NCBI RefSeq assembly: GCF_018728565.1
Contig: NZ_JACSOI010000009.1
Coordinates: 1-64,000 of the forward strand
From: Zobellia russellii
GTDB lineage: Bacteria > Bacteroidota > Bacteroidia > Flavobacteriales > Flavobacteriaceae
DNA length: 64,000 bases
Direction: 5' to 3'
Position numbers and translations under genes: made by a program. Below the pieces are notes generated by a model. It did no database searches, was not told where the DNA came from, and saw only the letters and a program-made list of their open reading frames with translations. How positions within the stretch are numbered: position 1 is the stretch's first letter; each line of letters opens with the position of its first letter. Shown here piece after piece: positions 30,343-40,600 of this stretch.

Positions 30343-31632
30343 TTACAGTATTCTTGGGTTTTCATACCAAATAACCCCTAATCCTTGGCTATTTTCTCCA
30401 TAATTCTCTTCGCAAGTCAGTACATCTAAATCCCCATCGCCATCTAAATCTATCAATTCGACTCTATCATATTTGATGCCTTCTAACCCGCTTATGTTAT
30501 GCCATTCCCATATAGATTCGATAGGCTTGTCCTTATAGGATAACCAATAAATTCCGGATTGACCGTCTTTTTCAAAAGTGTTCGATGTGTATACGACATC
30601 TAATTTTCCATCTTTATTAATATCTCCAACCTTTACAGCCTTTGCTCTACCGGTTGTTTCAGGAATATCAATATTAAAAGTATCCCAGTTTAAACCTGTA
30701 TTGTCCAATCGTCTCATAAAAACAATTTTTTGGTTGGTATATTCTGCAGCAATAGCATCCTCTAATTGATCACCATCTATATCTGCTAAATCCATAAACA
30801 TCACTCTTACGTTTTTAGCCCCAATAAAATGGCTTTTCCAGAACTTTTTTTGCTTCCTTCTTTTTCCTGGGTTTTCTAACCAACGTACTCCATTTGTTGC
30901 CCCTATATTTCTATCGGAAACTACAATATCTAAATCTCCGTCACCATCCATATCTCTTGATATAATAGACATCACCCAAGTAGCATTACTAATGGGATAA
31001 TATTTCCAATCATCCATATTTCTTGGATTCTTGGGTGCTTGAAACCAACCTATTTGTGCATTATTGTTTTTAGATCCGACTACAATATCTAGCCCATTCT
31101 TAGCATCTATTTGCATGGGAACTGCAAACATCCACTGTGTAATGTTCTCTGAAACAGGAATAACTTCTGATTTCCATTTGGAAGCGTCTAAATAATTATC
31201 CTTATTAGCAGGTGCCCAATTGATGTATACTTTTTGATGCTTCCACTCTGTACTACTAATAACATCTATAGCGCCGTCATTATCAACATCTGCAAAAACC
31301 GCGTCTTCTATCGAGACTGTTTTGCCTACAACTACAAAAGGCCACTGTTGTTTTGCTTTTTTATACCCTGGGTGTAGATATACTTTCGTATATCCGCCTT
31401 CTTCCCAACCAGTAGTAATATCTTGTAGCCCATCATTATTTACATCTTTAAGCCTTACACCATCTGCTCCACTTAGAGAATTGTCTATTATATGTCGTTG
31501 CCAATTCTTATTTTTAGTTTTATCCGTATTAAATTTAGAGTTGCTCACTAGAGGCAATGGCATTTGTCCGATGACGCCATTTTCCAATACTGCAAGAAAT
31601 AAAATAAAAAAGGCTTGAATTTTTATTTTCAT
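30343..31632 (-). CDS. Secreted FG-GAP/VCBS repeat protein
   Basis: 429 residues from the ATG at 31632, chosen because it opens directly into a signal peptide (MKIKIQAFFILFLAVL, cleavage near VIGQ) and leaves a 5-bp gap to the previous gene. At least six calcium-binding-like repeats are visible: DVNNDGLQDI, DVDNDGAIDVI, DMDGDGDLDIV, DIDGDQLEDAI, DINKDGKLDVV, DLDGDGDLDVL. This predicts a seven-bladed propeller. Such proteins occur in algal polysaccharide loci, either as binding proteins or as polysaccharide lyases with propeller folds; no catalytic residues can be named. It is the last gene of the unit starting at 37354. Confidence 0.82.
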   Translation of the reverse strand: MKIKIQAFFILFLAVLENGVIGQMPLPLVSNSKFNTDKTKNKNWQRHIIDNSLSGADGVRLKDVNNDGLQDITTGWEEGGYTKVYLHPGYKKAKQQWPFVVVGKTVSIEDAVFADVDNDGAIDVISSTEWKHQKVYINWAPANKDNYLDASKWKSEVIPVSENITQWMFAVPMQIDAKNGLDIVVGSKNNNAQIGWFQAPKNPRNMDDWKYYPISNATWVMSIISRDMDGDGDLDIVVSDRNIGATNGVRWLENPGKRRKQKKFWKSHFIGAKNVRVMFMDLADIDGDQLEDAIAAEYTNQKIVFMRRLDNTGLNWDTFNIDIPETTGRAKAVKVGDINKDGKLDVVYTSNTFEKDGQSGIYWLSYKDKPIESIWEWHNISGLEGIKYDRVELIDLDGDGDLDVLTCEENYGENSQGLGVIWYENPRIL

Positions 31633-31637
31633 TCTTT

Positions 31638-33917
31638 TTATCGAACTGATATCCAAAAGGTTGATTTAACTGGTTTTAATGTGAGTTTACTTTTTGTAAA
31701 CTCTTGATTGTTGATTTTTAAGTGAATAAGGTTTTCTATTTGTTGAATGTCTCCATTATGAGGGTCTGCCATAAATAGGTTGTGTTTACCCTTTAGTGTA
31801 ACCTCTGTAGTAATGGTTTCGTCACTAGAATTAGAAAAGAAATAAAAATCTTTTCCGTCTTTTATTTTATGTATATAATTAAATTTGCCCATATCTGTAG
31901 ACAGTTTTGGATTTGGGTTGAATGCAACATCTGTGAATACACTTGTTTTTATAGCTTCATATAACCTATGTTCATTTGCTTTGGAAATATGAATAGCTTT
32001 CCCCCCTGCCAGATTATCGTTAATTTGAATTTCAGCCATATCTGTAGCATCACTATTCACATTGAATATTTCAAGTATCAACTGCTTAATTTTTTCATCT
32101 TGACCCATTTCTGAAGATTTAAAAGGCAACTGTCCGGCAGAGATTACCAAACCACCTTTGTCGTAAAATTTCTTTATTTTCTCCAATGTTTTCAATGAGA
32201 TAATTTTGCAACCGGTAAGTATGAGTGCATCGTACTTTTGCTTATTTTCATGATTGTTCAAGAGCACAGAACCATTAGCTATTTCATATTTACTATCCAA
32301 AAAGTACTCAGGATGTATAAAGGTGAAATCTTGTCGCAGGTCGTTGGTCAACAAACCACTGATTTCTTGGTAATTTGTTTCTGGGGAAATGAAAAAACCC
32401 TGTCGTGGATTTTTAGGATCTTCAAAACGGTACCAACCGGCCAATTCTTCAAAGGGATACAATACACCAATATTCGCTACCCGTTTCCCGCCTTGTAATA
32501 ACATGCAAGACCTGCCTACGAAATTGGAATAATCAGATAGGGCAGGAGCCAACTTTTCACTGTATGGGGAAACTAAAGGTGAAATGTAAACTTGATCGGG
32601 GTTATACCACATACCGTGAGGAATCACAAAATTCACGCCACGGGAGAAAAGGTCCATAGCAGATCTGTAAAGCATTAACGAATCAAATGTTTTTTCTTTA
32701 TAAGCCCCGTATATTTCCGTGGCTACTACCGGTTTGTCATAATAATCTGCTGCCGAACTAATAAGTTTATGTCCGTTTTGTCCGAATTGATATCCAATGA
32801 TGGCATCGGTCAAGGGAATAGCGGTATGCCTATAAAATTTAAAAATATCCGCATTCATATCAATTGGTGTTGGGTCATAATTTCCTGGTGGGTGCCCTGT
32901 ATCTTTCAGTCCGTTTTTTTTTGTCCATTCCCCAACTAATTTGGGGAAACCTTCGGCCAGTAATTCTGCACGTGTATTGAAAAAGGCATGGCGTACAGCT
33001 TCTGTTTCCGGACCTATATTGTACCATAATGCGGGATACCATGGTTTTGGGTCATACCCGTTCAATTCCTCAAATTTATCATTGAAAAGACCTGTCCAGG
33101 TTCTTGGGTGTTTCCAAAAGCCTACATCATCGAAGAAGGTCATTTTAATGGTGTTGCCAAAATAGGATCCAAAGTTCTCTTTATATACATCGTAGGTCAT
33201 ACTTATCATTTCCCTGACCGCTGTAGTGTCCATATAATCTACTACAGGAAATGCTTTATGATAACTATCCTTGACCAAGGTAAAGTACATGATTTTCCAT
33301 GATCCCTTGGGTACTTTCCATGCTAATATCCCATTCTTGATGTAATCGTTCAGTACAATTCGCTCCAAGGTCTTTGGGTTCATTGCAACTGTGGAAAGTA
33401 ATTTGCCATTTGGTATCTTATCCTTGAAATTTGAAGGTCCATTTGCCAATTTTTCCACTTTATCTAAACGTTTCATGGTATGTTGGGGAAACAGTTCGCC
33501 CATTTTACCTCCTGCCATTCCACTAGGAAAATCGTTGTCATCGTATAAAATAACTTGCATATCCAATTCTTCAGCAGTATTTATAACATCCTGAAAACGG
33601 TTTATATATTGGGGAGTAAGAAACTTAGGCATGGTACCGGGTTTCCCGTTTTTTTTTGGGGCTAAAGGCAGAACACTTATTCCTGAAAAACCAGCCAGTT
33701 CCTTGGCATCTTTCATTTGCTTTTGAATACCTTGGGTGGTGAGCTCGCCATTCATATGCCAAAAAGGCATGGGTTTATAGGCCGATGGTGGATTCTCAAA
33801 ATCTTGTACAAAATTTGCAGATAGGACAGTGTTGTCTGATTGGCAAGAATTAAATAATAGGCCAAGTGATATAACAAGGATTGATTTCCAAATACGATGT
33901 TCATATGACATAGCCAT
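31638..33917 (-). CDS. GH106-like putative alpha-L-rhamnosidase, lipoprotein
   Basis: 759 residues with a lipobox LLFNSC near residue 25. The catalytic barrel begins with PMPFWHMNGELTTQGIQKQM and continues with VILYDDNDFPSGMAGG. That pattern is shared by GH106 rhamnosidases and close relatives ('WxxNG.xTxEGI' and 'YDExxFPSG'). Candidate acidic residues occur in TFFDDVGFW and VATEIYGAY. After the barrel come an amidotransferase-like alpha/beta domain (KYDALILTGCKI) and a beta domain. It is shorter than typical GH106 enzymes of over 1000 residues, so the family call is tentative. It lies between a lyase-like gene and the FG-GAP gene. Confidence 0.65.
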   Translation of the reverse strand: MAMSYEHRIWKSILVISLGLLFNSCQSDNTVLSANFVQDFENPPSAYKPMPFWHMNGELTTQGIQKQMKDAKELAGFSGISVLPLAPKKNGKPGTMPKFLTPQYINRFQDVINTAEELDMQVILYDDNDFPSGMAGGKMGELFPQHTMKRLDKVEKLANGPSNFKDKIPNGKLLSTVAMNPKTLERIVLNDYIKNGILAWKVPKGSWKIMYFTLVKDSYHKAFPVVDYMDTTAVREMISMTYDVYKENFGSYFGNTIKMTFFDDVGFWKHPRTWTGLFNDKFEELNGYDPKPWYPALWYNIGPETEAVRHAFFNTRAELLAEGFPKLVGEWTKKNGLKDTGHPPGNYDPTPIDMNADIFKFYRHTAIPLTDAIIGYQFGQNGHKLISSAADYYDKPVVATEIYGAYKEKTFDSLMLYRSAMDLFSRGVNFVIPHGMWYNPDQVYISPLVSPYSEKLAPALSDYSNFVGRSCMLLQGGKRVANIGVLYPFEELAGWYRFEDPKNPRQGFFISPETNYQEISGLLTNDLRQDFTFIHPEYFLDSKYEIANGSVLLNNHENKQKYDALILTGCKIISLKTLEKIKKFYDKGGLVISAGQLPFKSSEMGQDEKIKQLILEIFNVNSDATDMAEIQINDNLAGGKAIHISKANEHRLYEAIKTSVFTDVAFNPNPKLSTDMGKFNYIHKIKDGKDFYFFSNSSDETITTEVTLKGKHNLFMADPHNGDIQQIENLIHLKINNQEFTKSKLTLKPVKSTFWISVR

Positions 33918-33926
33918 ACAATAGTT

Positions 33927-36434
33927 TTATAGGTTTCTTAATATTCCTTTTTGTTCTTGGTTGGATTTCAGCTCCTGTGTATTGAACTTAAGTAGTTCAC
34001 CTTGCCCTATGTAAAGGGTGACTTTGGAAGTGTTTTTAACGACGGTCTTACGTACAATCCCGAATCGCCCTTTGAAATACAGGTTCAATTCATCATTTTT
34101 ATAAATGGCATTGTCCCTGTCCTGTACAATGATAATGTCGGTTATAAGCGAATCTTCAACTTTGGATGTTACTACAGCACCGATTACCTTATCCTGATCC
34201 CATAAAGGATCCACTTTTTGAACACTGGCATTGTTTTGGGTAGAAGGTTCAAATATTCCAATATAGGGTCTATCCCAAGCTTCACCCTGTTGCCTAACGG
34301 CCAATACTTGCGTCTTTTTATCTATATACCCGTTTTTTGCTTCGCGAGTTGGAGGTGCCAATGCTTTGGTGTATTCCCTAGAAACTCCTTCTGGAACAAA
34401 TAGGTGCATGTAAGTATTGTCAAATTCAATATCAAACCTAACCTTTATTCCTTTTTTAGTAGCCTTAGTTGATTGTGTGTCCTCATAATAACGCCATCCG
34501 GGAGACTTCACTACGTCACCAATGTCATTTTGATAGCGGTCTGTTTTTTTTAGTGCCAATTCCTGATTTTCCAAAGTAAAAATTTGAGTTCTATCGCCTA
34601 TATTATGATAGACATAATCATGGAATTTATTCTCATCATTGGATTTAGAGCGAAACATATCAAAATAATATCCCGTAGTTGCGCTAGTTCTTATAATACT
34701 TAAGGTACGTTCCTGTTTTGTATTGTTTACGGTATCATCCAAGAATTGAGTAGCAAAATTGAACTCTTTGGATATTCTTTCTTCCAAATGCTTGGGTTCC
34801 GCTGCGATATTTACCGTTTTATTCTGCCAAACATTAGCCTTGCCCTTCCATGAACCCTCGTCCCGCCCATGGGAAGAACCGTTCACAATTACTGTATTAT
34901 TTCCCGCGTATAATCTGAAATAGTGTTCGTGCAAAGGAATTTTTCGCTCAGGAACAGAAGCCGGCAGACCTGCATTGGGCGCCATTATATAGCCCGCTCC
35001 ATACAATTCCATACTTATTCCAGTAAGGTGACTATGTACGTAGTGAGCTCCGCCTATAATACCGCATAATCCATACGTTTCATTATTTTCTTCTACATAA
35101 TTTCGTTGAAGAGCTATACCCGCATGGTCTACAATAACGGTGGCTTTATCCAAGTTAACCGAGTCTTTTATTTTTTTGGGTACGGACTGCCCCCAAAATA
35201 GCTCCAACAAATTAAAATTATCAAAGATACTACCTGTGGATAGGTTTGGTCTATGACCTCCATTGGCCTCATAAGAATTTTTAAGAGCTAATTCTGCTTT
35301 GTTTTGCAATGTCTTATATCCTTTTCTTGATGCAAGGTTCAATGTGTATCTATACAAATCCCCTGTAAAGTCATTATACCGTTTTGAATCTCCGTATCTA
35401 ACAAAGGTCCTGTTGGGGTGCCGTAAATAATCGAATAGAAAGTTTCCTTCAAGAACATGTTTATAATCTGCCGTTACGTTCATTTCCGGTTTTACACGAT
35501 CTACAATATTCAACACCATCGTAATAATGGGCATAAAACTGTAGCTAAGTGATTCCGGCCAAATTCCTTGCCCCGAGAACATAGGCAAAATGGTATTCTT
35601 GAACGAGTTTTGATGAGCTGTACCCTTCTCCCAAAAAGTTTTGAACAGACGCTCACGTTCCATGTCATCTTCAATACATAAAATTCCAAATAGTGCTCCA
35701 GGTGCGGTAAGTATAGGATGGTTGGAAACTCTCTTACCATGTACATCTGGCTTTCCATATTCTTGCAGAACATTGCCTACCATATTGGCAATTGCCTTTT
35801 GTGCTTTAGTATTATCAAAAGCAACTAAGTGACCCTTGTCTTTATCAAAGACCTTTACATTTTTTTGCTTTAAATAATTGTAGATAAAATCGTAGGCTAC
35901 GGCAAATGGGGCATATGTAGTTCTTGGATCAAAAAAAGCATACCCGCATATAGTAGTGGTTTCGGGCGTTTTAATAGACAAAACATCTGTGTACACGGCT
36001 AAAATATCAGCTGCAAACTGTGCATATTTTTCATCTTGTGTTATGAAATATAGCGCTCCTGCATTAGCCGCTAGAGACAATACCTCGTTATGCGCAGCTG
36101 CTATTGGGCCGGCTTCTCTTTCTTTGTTCTCATGGTCATGAACCGCAAACGCGGGTATTCTATTTAAAATAATCAACGGATGGGTCTGATGAACTTCCAA
36201 AGCTCCATCTACATGTTCATGCAATTGAGAGACGACACTTTCTGCCCAATCATATTTTTTAATTTTCTCTAAAACAAAATCTCTTTCCTGTTGTGTTGTA
36301 TAAATTATGGGATGTTGCAATGACTGCCCCTTAACCGTAATTGCCGTTAAAAAGAGAACTATAGAAATCCCTTTAAGAAATAGTTGATTTATCAAATAAC
36401 ATCCTGTAAGAGATTCTATACTAGATTTTCCCAT
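33927..36434 (-). CDS. Heparinase II/III-like polysaccharide lyase candidate
   Basis: 835 residues with an N-terminal hydrophobic segment (ISIVLFLTAITVKGQ). An alpha/alpha toroid occupies about 60-420 (HNEVLSLAANAGALYFITQD, WPESLSYSFMP). It is followed by a beta-sandwich domain whose start, GGAHYVHSHLTGISMELYGA, corresponds to the heparinase II/III 'H-x-H-x-D' type region. Enzymes of this fold cut uronic-acid-containing glycans by beta-elimination. With rhamnosidases and sulfatases around it, a uronate-rhamnose glycan such as ulvan is a reasonable target, but this is inference. It lies 9 bp from the GH106-like gene and 35 bp from the gene upstream. Confidence 0.72.
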   Translation of the reverse strand: MGKSSIESLTGCYLINQLFLKGISIVLFLTAITVKGQSLQHPIIYTTQQERDFVLEKIKKYDWAESVVSQLHEHVDGALEVHQTHPLIILNRIPAFAVHDHENKEREAGPIAAAHNEVLSLAANAGALYFITQDEKYAQFAADILAVYTDVLSIKTPETTTICGYAFFDPRTTYAPFAVAYDFIYNYLKQKNVKVFDKDKGHLVAFDNTKAQKAIANMVGNVLQEYGKPDVHGKRVSNHPILTAPGALFGILCIEDDMERERLFKTFWEKGTAHQNSFKNTILPMFSGQGIWPESLSYSFMPIITMVLNIVDRVKPEMNVTADYKHVLEGNFLFDYLRHPNRTFVRYGDSKRYNDFTGDLYRYTLNLASRKGYKTLQNKAELALKNSYEANGGHRPNLSTGSIFDNFNLLELFWGQSVPKKIKDSVNLDKATVIVDHAGIALQRNYVEENNETYGLCGIIGGAHYVHSHLTGISMELYGAGYIMAPNAGLPASVPERKIPLHEHYFRLYAGNNTVIVNGSSHGRDEGSWKGKANVWQNKTVNIAAEPKHLEERISKEFNFATQFLDDTVNNTKQERTLSIIRTSATTGYYFDMFRSKSNDENKFHDYVYHNIGDRTQIFTLENQELALKKTDRYQNDIGDVVKSPGWRYYEDTQSTKATKKGIKVRFDIEFDNTYMHLFVPEGVSREYTKALAPPTREAKNGYIDKKTQVLAVRQQGEAWDRPYIGIFEPSTQNNASVQKVDPLWDQDKVIGAVVTSKVEDSLITDIIIVQDRDNAIYKNDELNLYFKGRFGIVRKTVVKNTSKVTLYIGQGELLKFNTQELKSNQEQKGILRNL

Positions 36435-36469
36435 GCTCCATATTAAGTTTAGTTCAAAAATTTTTGATT

Positions 36470-37354
36470 TTAATTCTTATCTATGAAATCCAACAAAAGT
36501 GCTTTTACGTCTTTTACAGTTCCCAACTCCAGTCCTCCGTTCGTTGCTCCTGTTATCCAGTACAAAATCATACCTGCATCCGAACAATCCCATTTTCCCT
36601 TTTGAAACTTAACAACATCATCAACTTCGGCAATTTTCCCCTGAAGCCAGATTTGTTGCAGTCTAGAATCCGGATGGTTTTTGGCCCAATCCCATTCTTG
36701 CAATGCTACTTTTAAATGGGTGTTTTGATCCGGAATACGAACTTCTTCCACTCCAAAATCCAATATTTGCTGCCATGTGTAAAAGTCTCCCGCATTATCA
36801 TTAGCTGGATGATGCGTTACTACTTTTACATATTTATGTTTTGATTTTTCCGATGCATCTAGGGCCATTCCAATAATATCGGGCTCCCCTGCCTCGATAA
36901 TCCAAAGCGGATCCTTTTCGGATGAAGCGTTAATTGCAGTTTTTAAATCGTTCACCGTTTTTTCTTTTTGCCAACTAGCATCTAAAAAAGTTAAGCCCGA
37001 AAAACCACCCCACCTTCTTGCCGTAACATCGCACGAACTCTGCATTAATGCATGTCTTTCATTTTCCGCTCGTTCAGAAATTCGGTCACCCCTAACCAAA
37101 TCACAACTATGGGAATAATGCACAAGTCTATTATCTAGATTTGCAGCTCTTAATAGTGCCAAAGAAACAGCAGTACCCCCTAAATCATCAGGATCAGGGG
37201 AATTCCCATCTGCAACAATAGCAATGCGCCCCGCTGGTGGTTGAATCTCCGGAAACGTTTTTGTCTCCTTTATATTAGTTTGCCCCATTAAGGTTCCACA
37301 CAAAACCATGCAAAAAAGGAACAGGTAAACAGCAATGCATTTTTTCATTTCCAT
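36470..37354 (-). CDS. Secreted nucleoside-hydrolase-like protein of unknown function
   Basis: 294 residues with a signal peptide ending near CGTLMGQ. The N-terminal segment RIAIVADGNSPDPDDLGGTA resembles the calcium-binding 'DxDxxxDD' loop of inosine-uridine nucleoside hydrolases and of DUF1593-type relatives. PLWIIEAGEPDIIGMALDAS would match a later strand of that Rossmann-like fold. A nucleoside substrate makes little sense in this locus, so a glycan-related hydrolase role is possible. It is the first gene of the lyase/GH106-like/FG-GAP unit, with a candidate regulatory site 53 bp upstream. Confidence 0.6.
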   Translation of the reverse strand: MEMKKCIAVYLFLFCMVLCGTLMGQTNIKETKTFPEIQPPAGRIAIVADGNSPDPDDLGGTAVSLALLRAANLDNRLVHYSHSCDLVRGDRISERAENERHALMQSSCDVTARRWGGFSGLTFLDASWQKEKTVNDLKTAINASSEKDPLWIIEAGEPDIIGMALDASEKSKHKYVKVVTHHPANDNAGDFYTWQQILDFGVEEVRIPDQNTHLKVALQEWDWAKNHPDSRLQQIWLQGKIAEVDDVVKFQKGKWDCSDAGMILYWITGATNGGLELGTVKDVKALLLDFIDKN

Positions 37355-37406
37355 TCTAGTTCAATAGATATCTCTCAAAATTAACTTTCAAATAAAATGA
37401 TAGCAT

Positions 37407-37423
37407 CCTGTACTGTCCCGATG
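37407..37423 (-). promoter_or_regulatory. Weak HTCS operator-like site before the unit starting at 37354
   Basis: On the minus strand the sequence ends ACAGTACAGG. The GTACAGG half is perfect, but the upstream CAG block reads CGG. It is 53 bp from the start codon, in the 306-bp divergent gap to the HTCS gene, which otherwise shows no gene. Confidence 0.35.
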
Positions 37424-37660
37424 TAGCCATTTCTAAAACAGAATTAGCACTTCACCAAAAAAATAATTTTGGTAATTCCTTCTTTTCATTAATTTTGAAA
37501 ACCGACATTGCTCCATTGTTAAAATTGCCCACTCCGTTTTTTGCATCATTTTAGGTTCAAAGGGTTTCCATAAAACCATATGGTTATCAACAAAGATTAA
37601 ATCATTTTTTTATAATACTTGCTTCATATCAAAACTGTGTCAAGAAACTAAAAATCACGA

Positions 37661-40600
37661 ATGTCAACACTGAATCGTAACCGGTTTATGATTTTTTTTC
37701 TCCTCCTAGGAGAATGCCTTCTTGCGCAAGAAAATGATTTCCATTTTCGCCATTTATCAGTAGAGAATGGGCTTTCAAACAATTCGGTAATTGCTATTGA
37801 ACAAGACCGTTTGGGGCAAATGTGGTTTGGCACCCGAAATGGCTTAAACAGATATAATGGCACCAACATTGACATTTTTAAATATGTTCCTGGAGATTCG
37901 ACCAGTTTAAGCAATAGCGACATTCTATCTATAAATGAAGATAGTGATGGATACATTTGGGTAGGAACCTATAATGGGCTTAACCGGTACGATCCCGTTA
38001 AAAATACTTTTAAGAGCTTTTATAAAAGAAACGGTCCTGATGGTTTATGCAACGCTGTAGTTATTTGCAGTAAAGAAATAGGGAATGGAGAAATTTGGTT
38101 CGGTACGGCAAATGGAATATCAATCTTTAACAAATCTAAAAACAACTTTACCCATATACTGTACAAAGAAGGTGATGCCAATGGCCTGCCAGGCGAGAAC
38201 ATACAACGTATTTTTATTGATGAAAACAAACGGATCTGGATAGCGACTACCAAGGGCTTGGCCAGATTGGAGAGTAAAAACAATGATAGATTTACCTTTA
38301 AACAGTTTAAATACAATGACGGGACTGAAAACCTTTTCATTCAAGATATAAACCAAATAGATTCTACCACCTTAGGTATAGCAACCAAATACAACGGCTA
38401 TATGCTGTTCAACACTGAGAATGAAAAATTTCTTTTACACAACGAACAGATTATTCCCCTCTCTGCAGATGTGCGCGTTGTTCAATCTTCCAATGATGGA
38501 TCCGTTTGGCTAGGAACTTCACATGGGGTACGGGTCATAGGGCCCGAAAAAAAGATATGGGATTTAAAAAGTAACAATAGGGCAAAAAACTCATTAAGTC
38601 AAAATTTTATTAAATCTGCTTTTAAGGATAAAAATGGAACCATCTGGTTGGGCACATATAGTGGTGGTGTTAATATATGGACAGAGTCTAATGAAAACTT
38701 CGTGAATTTTGTCAATCATGATATTGATAATAATATAGTTAACTCAATTGTTTCAGATGATTCCTCTAATATATACTTTGGCACGGAAGGAGGAGATATT
38801 ACCATCCTGAATCCAAAAAACAAAAAACTTGAGACCCTTAATTTATCGGATGCTGAAGAACTTAGGCCTAACAACATTCAAACCTTATACCTTTCTAAGA
38901 AAAACGTACTGTGGGCGGGGGTTTTAAATTATGGTATTCTGGTGTATGATGTCCATTCAAAAAAAATGTTGGAAGATGTTATATCCAATGAGCTTAAAGA
39001 CTACCTCAAGAATACGGGTGTATACGTAATAAAAGAAGCAAAAGACCAAGTATACTGGATAGGTACGTTTGGCAAAGGACTGGTCAGGTATGATTTAAAA
39101 ACCAAGACTTTTAGAATCTATGGAAAAAAGTCGAAAACAGGCCCGGTACTCTCGTCAAACGTTATAAAAACCTTATGTATAGATAGTATGGGTAGGATTT
39201 GGGCTGGCGGTTTGGGAGGCTTAAACCTAATAACATTTAAAGATGAGGAAGAAAACCAATATGAAGTATCTCAATTCTTTAGAAGTACACTTTACGGTAA
39301 TGATATTAAGACGGTGATTGAAGACAGTAAGCAACAAATTTATGTTGGCACAAAAACCGAAGGTTTATTTAAGTTTAACGGTTTAGATTTTGAACAAATA
39401 CCATTAAATAAAGAAAACTCCGTTTCTTCAGTATTCACTATTATTGAAAATGCCAAAGATGAATTTTGGCTGAGTACCGATAAAGGAATAGTTAAATACA
39501 ATGCTAGCTCCAAAGAGTCTGTGGTTTACGACCAACGCTATTCATTAAATAGTAATGAGTTTAGCCCAAACGCAGGTTTGCGATTAAATGATGAAAAAAT
39601 CTATTTTGGAGGTAACGAAGGGGTCACATTTTTTAATCCTAAAAAACTAATTACCAATACCTATGCTCCAAAAATTATCCTCTCGGATTTGCAAATAAAG
39701 AACAAATCCATACCCATAAATGATGAACGGAAAATATTAACGAGCACCATAACCTATTCCGATGAAATTACCCTGAATCATCAGAACTCTCATTTTTCCA
39801 TTAATTATTCCATGCCAAGTTATATAAGCCCCAATAACAATAGTTATGCCTACAGGCTGGTTGGTTTAGATGACACATGGACATTCACAAAAAATACTGA
39901 AGCTTTTTATACACTTCAAAAACCAGGAGATTACCTATTTGAGGTAAAAGGTGCAAATAATGATGGTATTTGGAATGAAAGCGCAACACAGCTAAAAATC
40001 ACCATTAAACCTGCCCAATGGAAAAGCAATTGGGCTTTTGCCCTATATGGTCTATTAATTGCTACTGGCTCTTTCTGTTTATACCTCATTGTAAAATCTC
40101 GGGCGCGGTTAAAACAGGATTTACGATGGGAGCAGTTGGAGAATAAGAGACAGGAAGAAAATCATTTAGCCAAACTGCAGTTTTTCACCAATATATCACA
40201 TGACTTTAGAACGCCCCTAACCCTAATTTTAGGTCCCTTACAACAAATACTTGCAGATTATAAAGGTAGCAGCCTAATGTATAAAAAATTGTTGGTCATA
40301 GAAAGTAGTGCCAATCACCTACTTCAATTAATCAATAGATTAATGGATTTTAGAAAATTAGAAGACCACCAATCCAAACTGCAAGCCGCCGAAGGAAATA
40401 TTATAAAATTTCTACGGGAAATATATTTATCCTTTACAGAATATGCCAAGGATAACGAATATACCTATACTTTTGAGAGTTCCCACGAAGAAATCTTAGT
40501 TTTCTACGATAGATCTAAACTAGAGCAAGTTTTTTACAACCTGATCTCCAATGCATTTAAGTATACGCCTAACGGTGGCAAAATTGGCATCTATGTTTAC

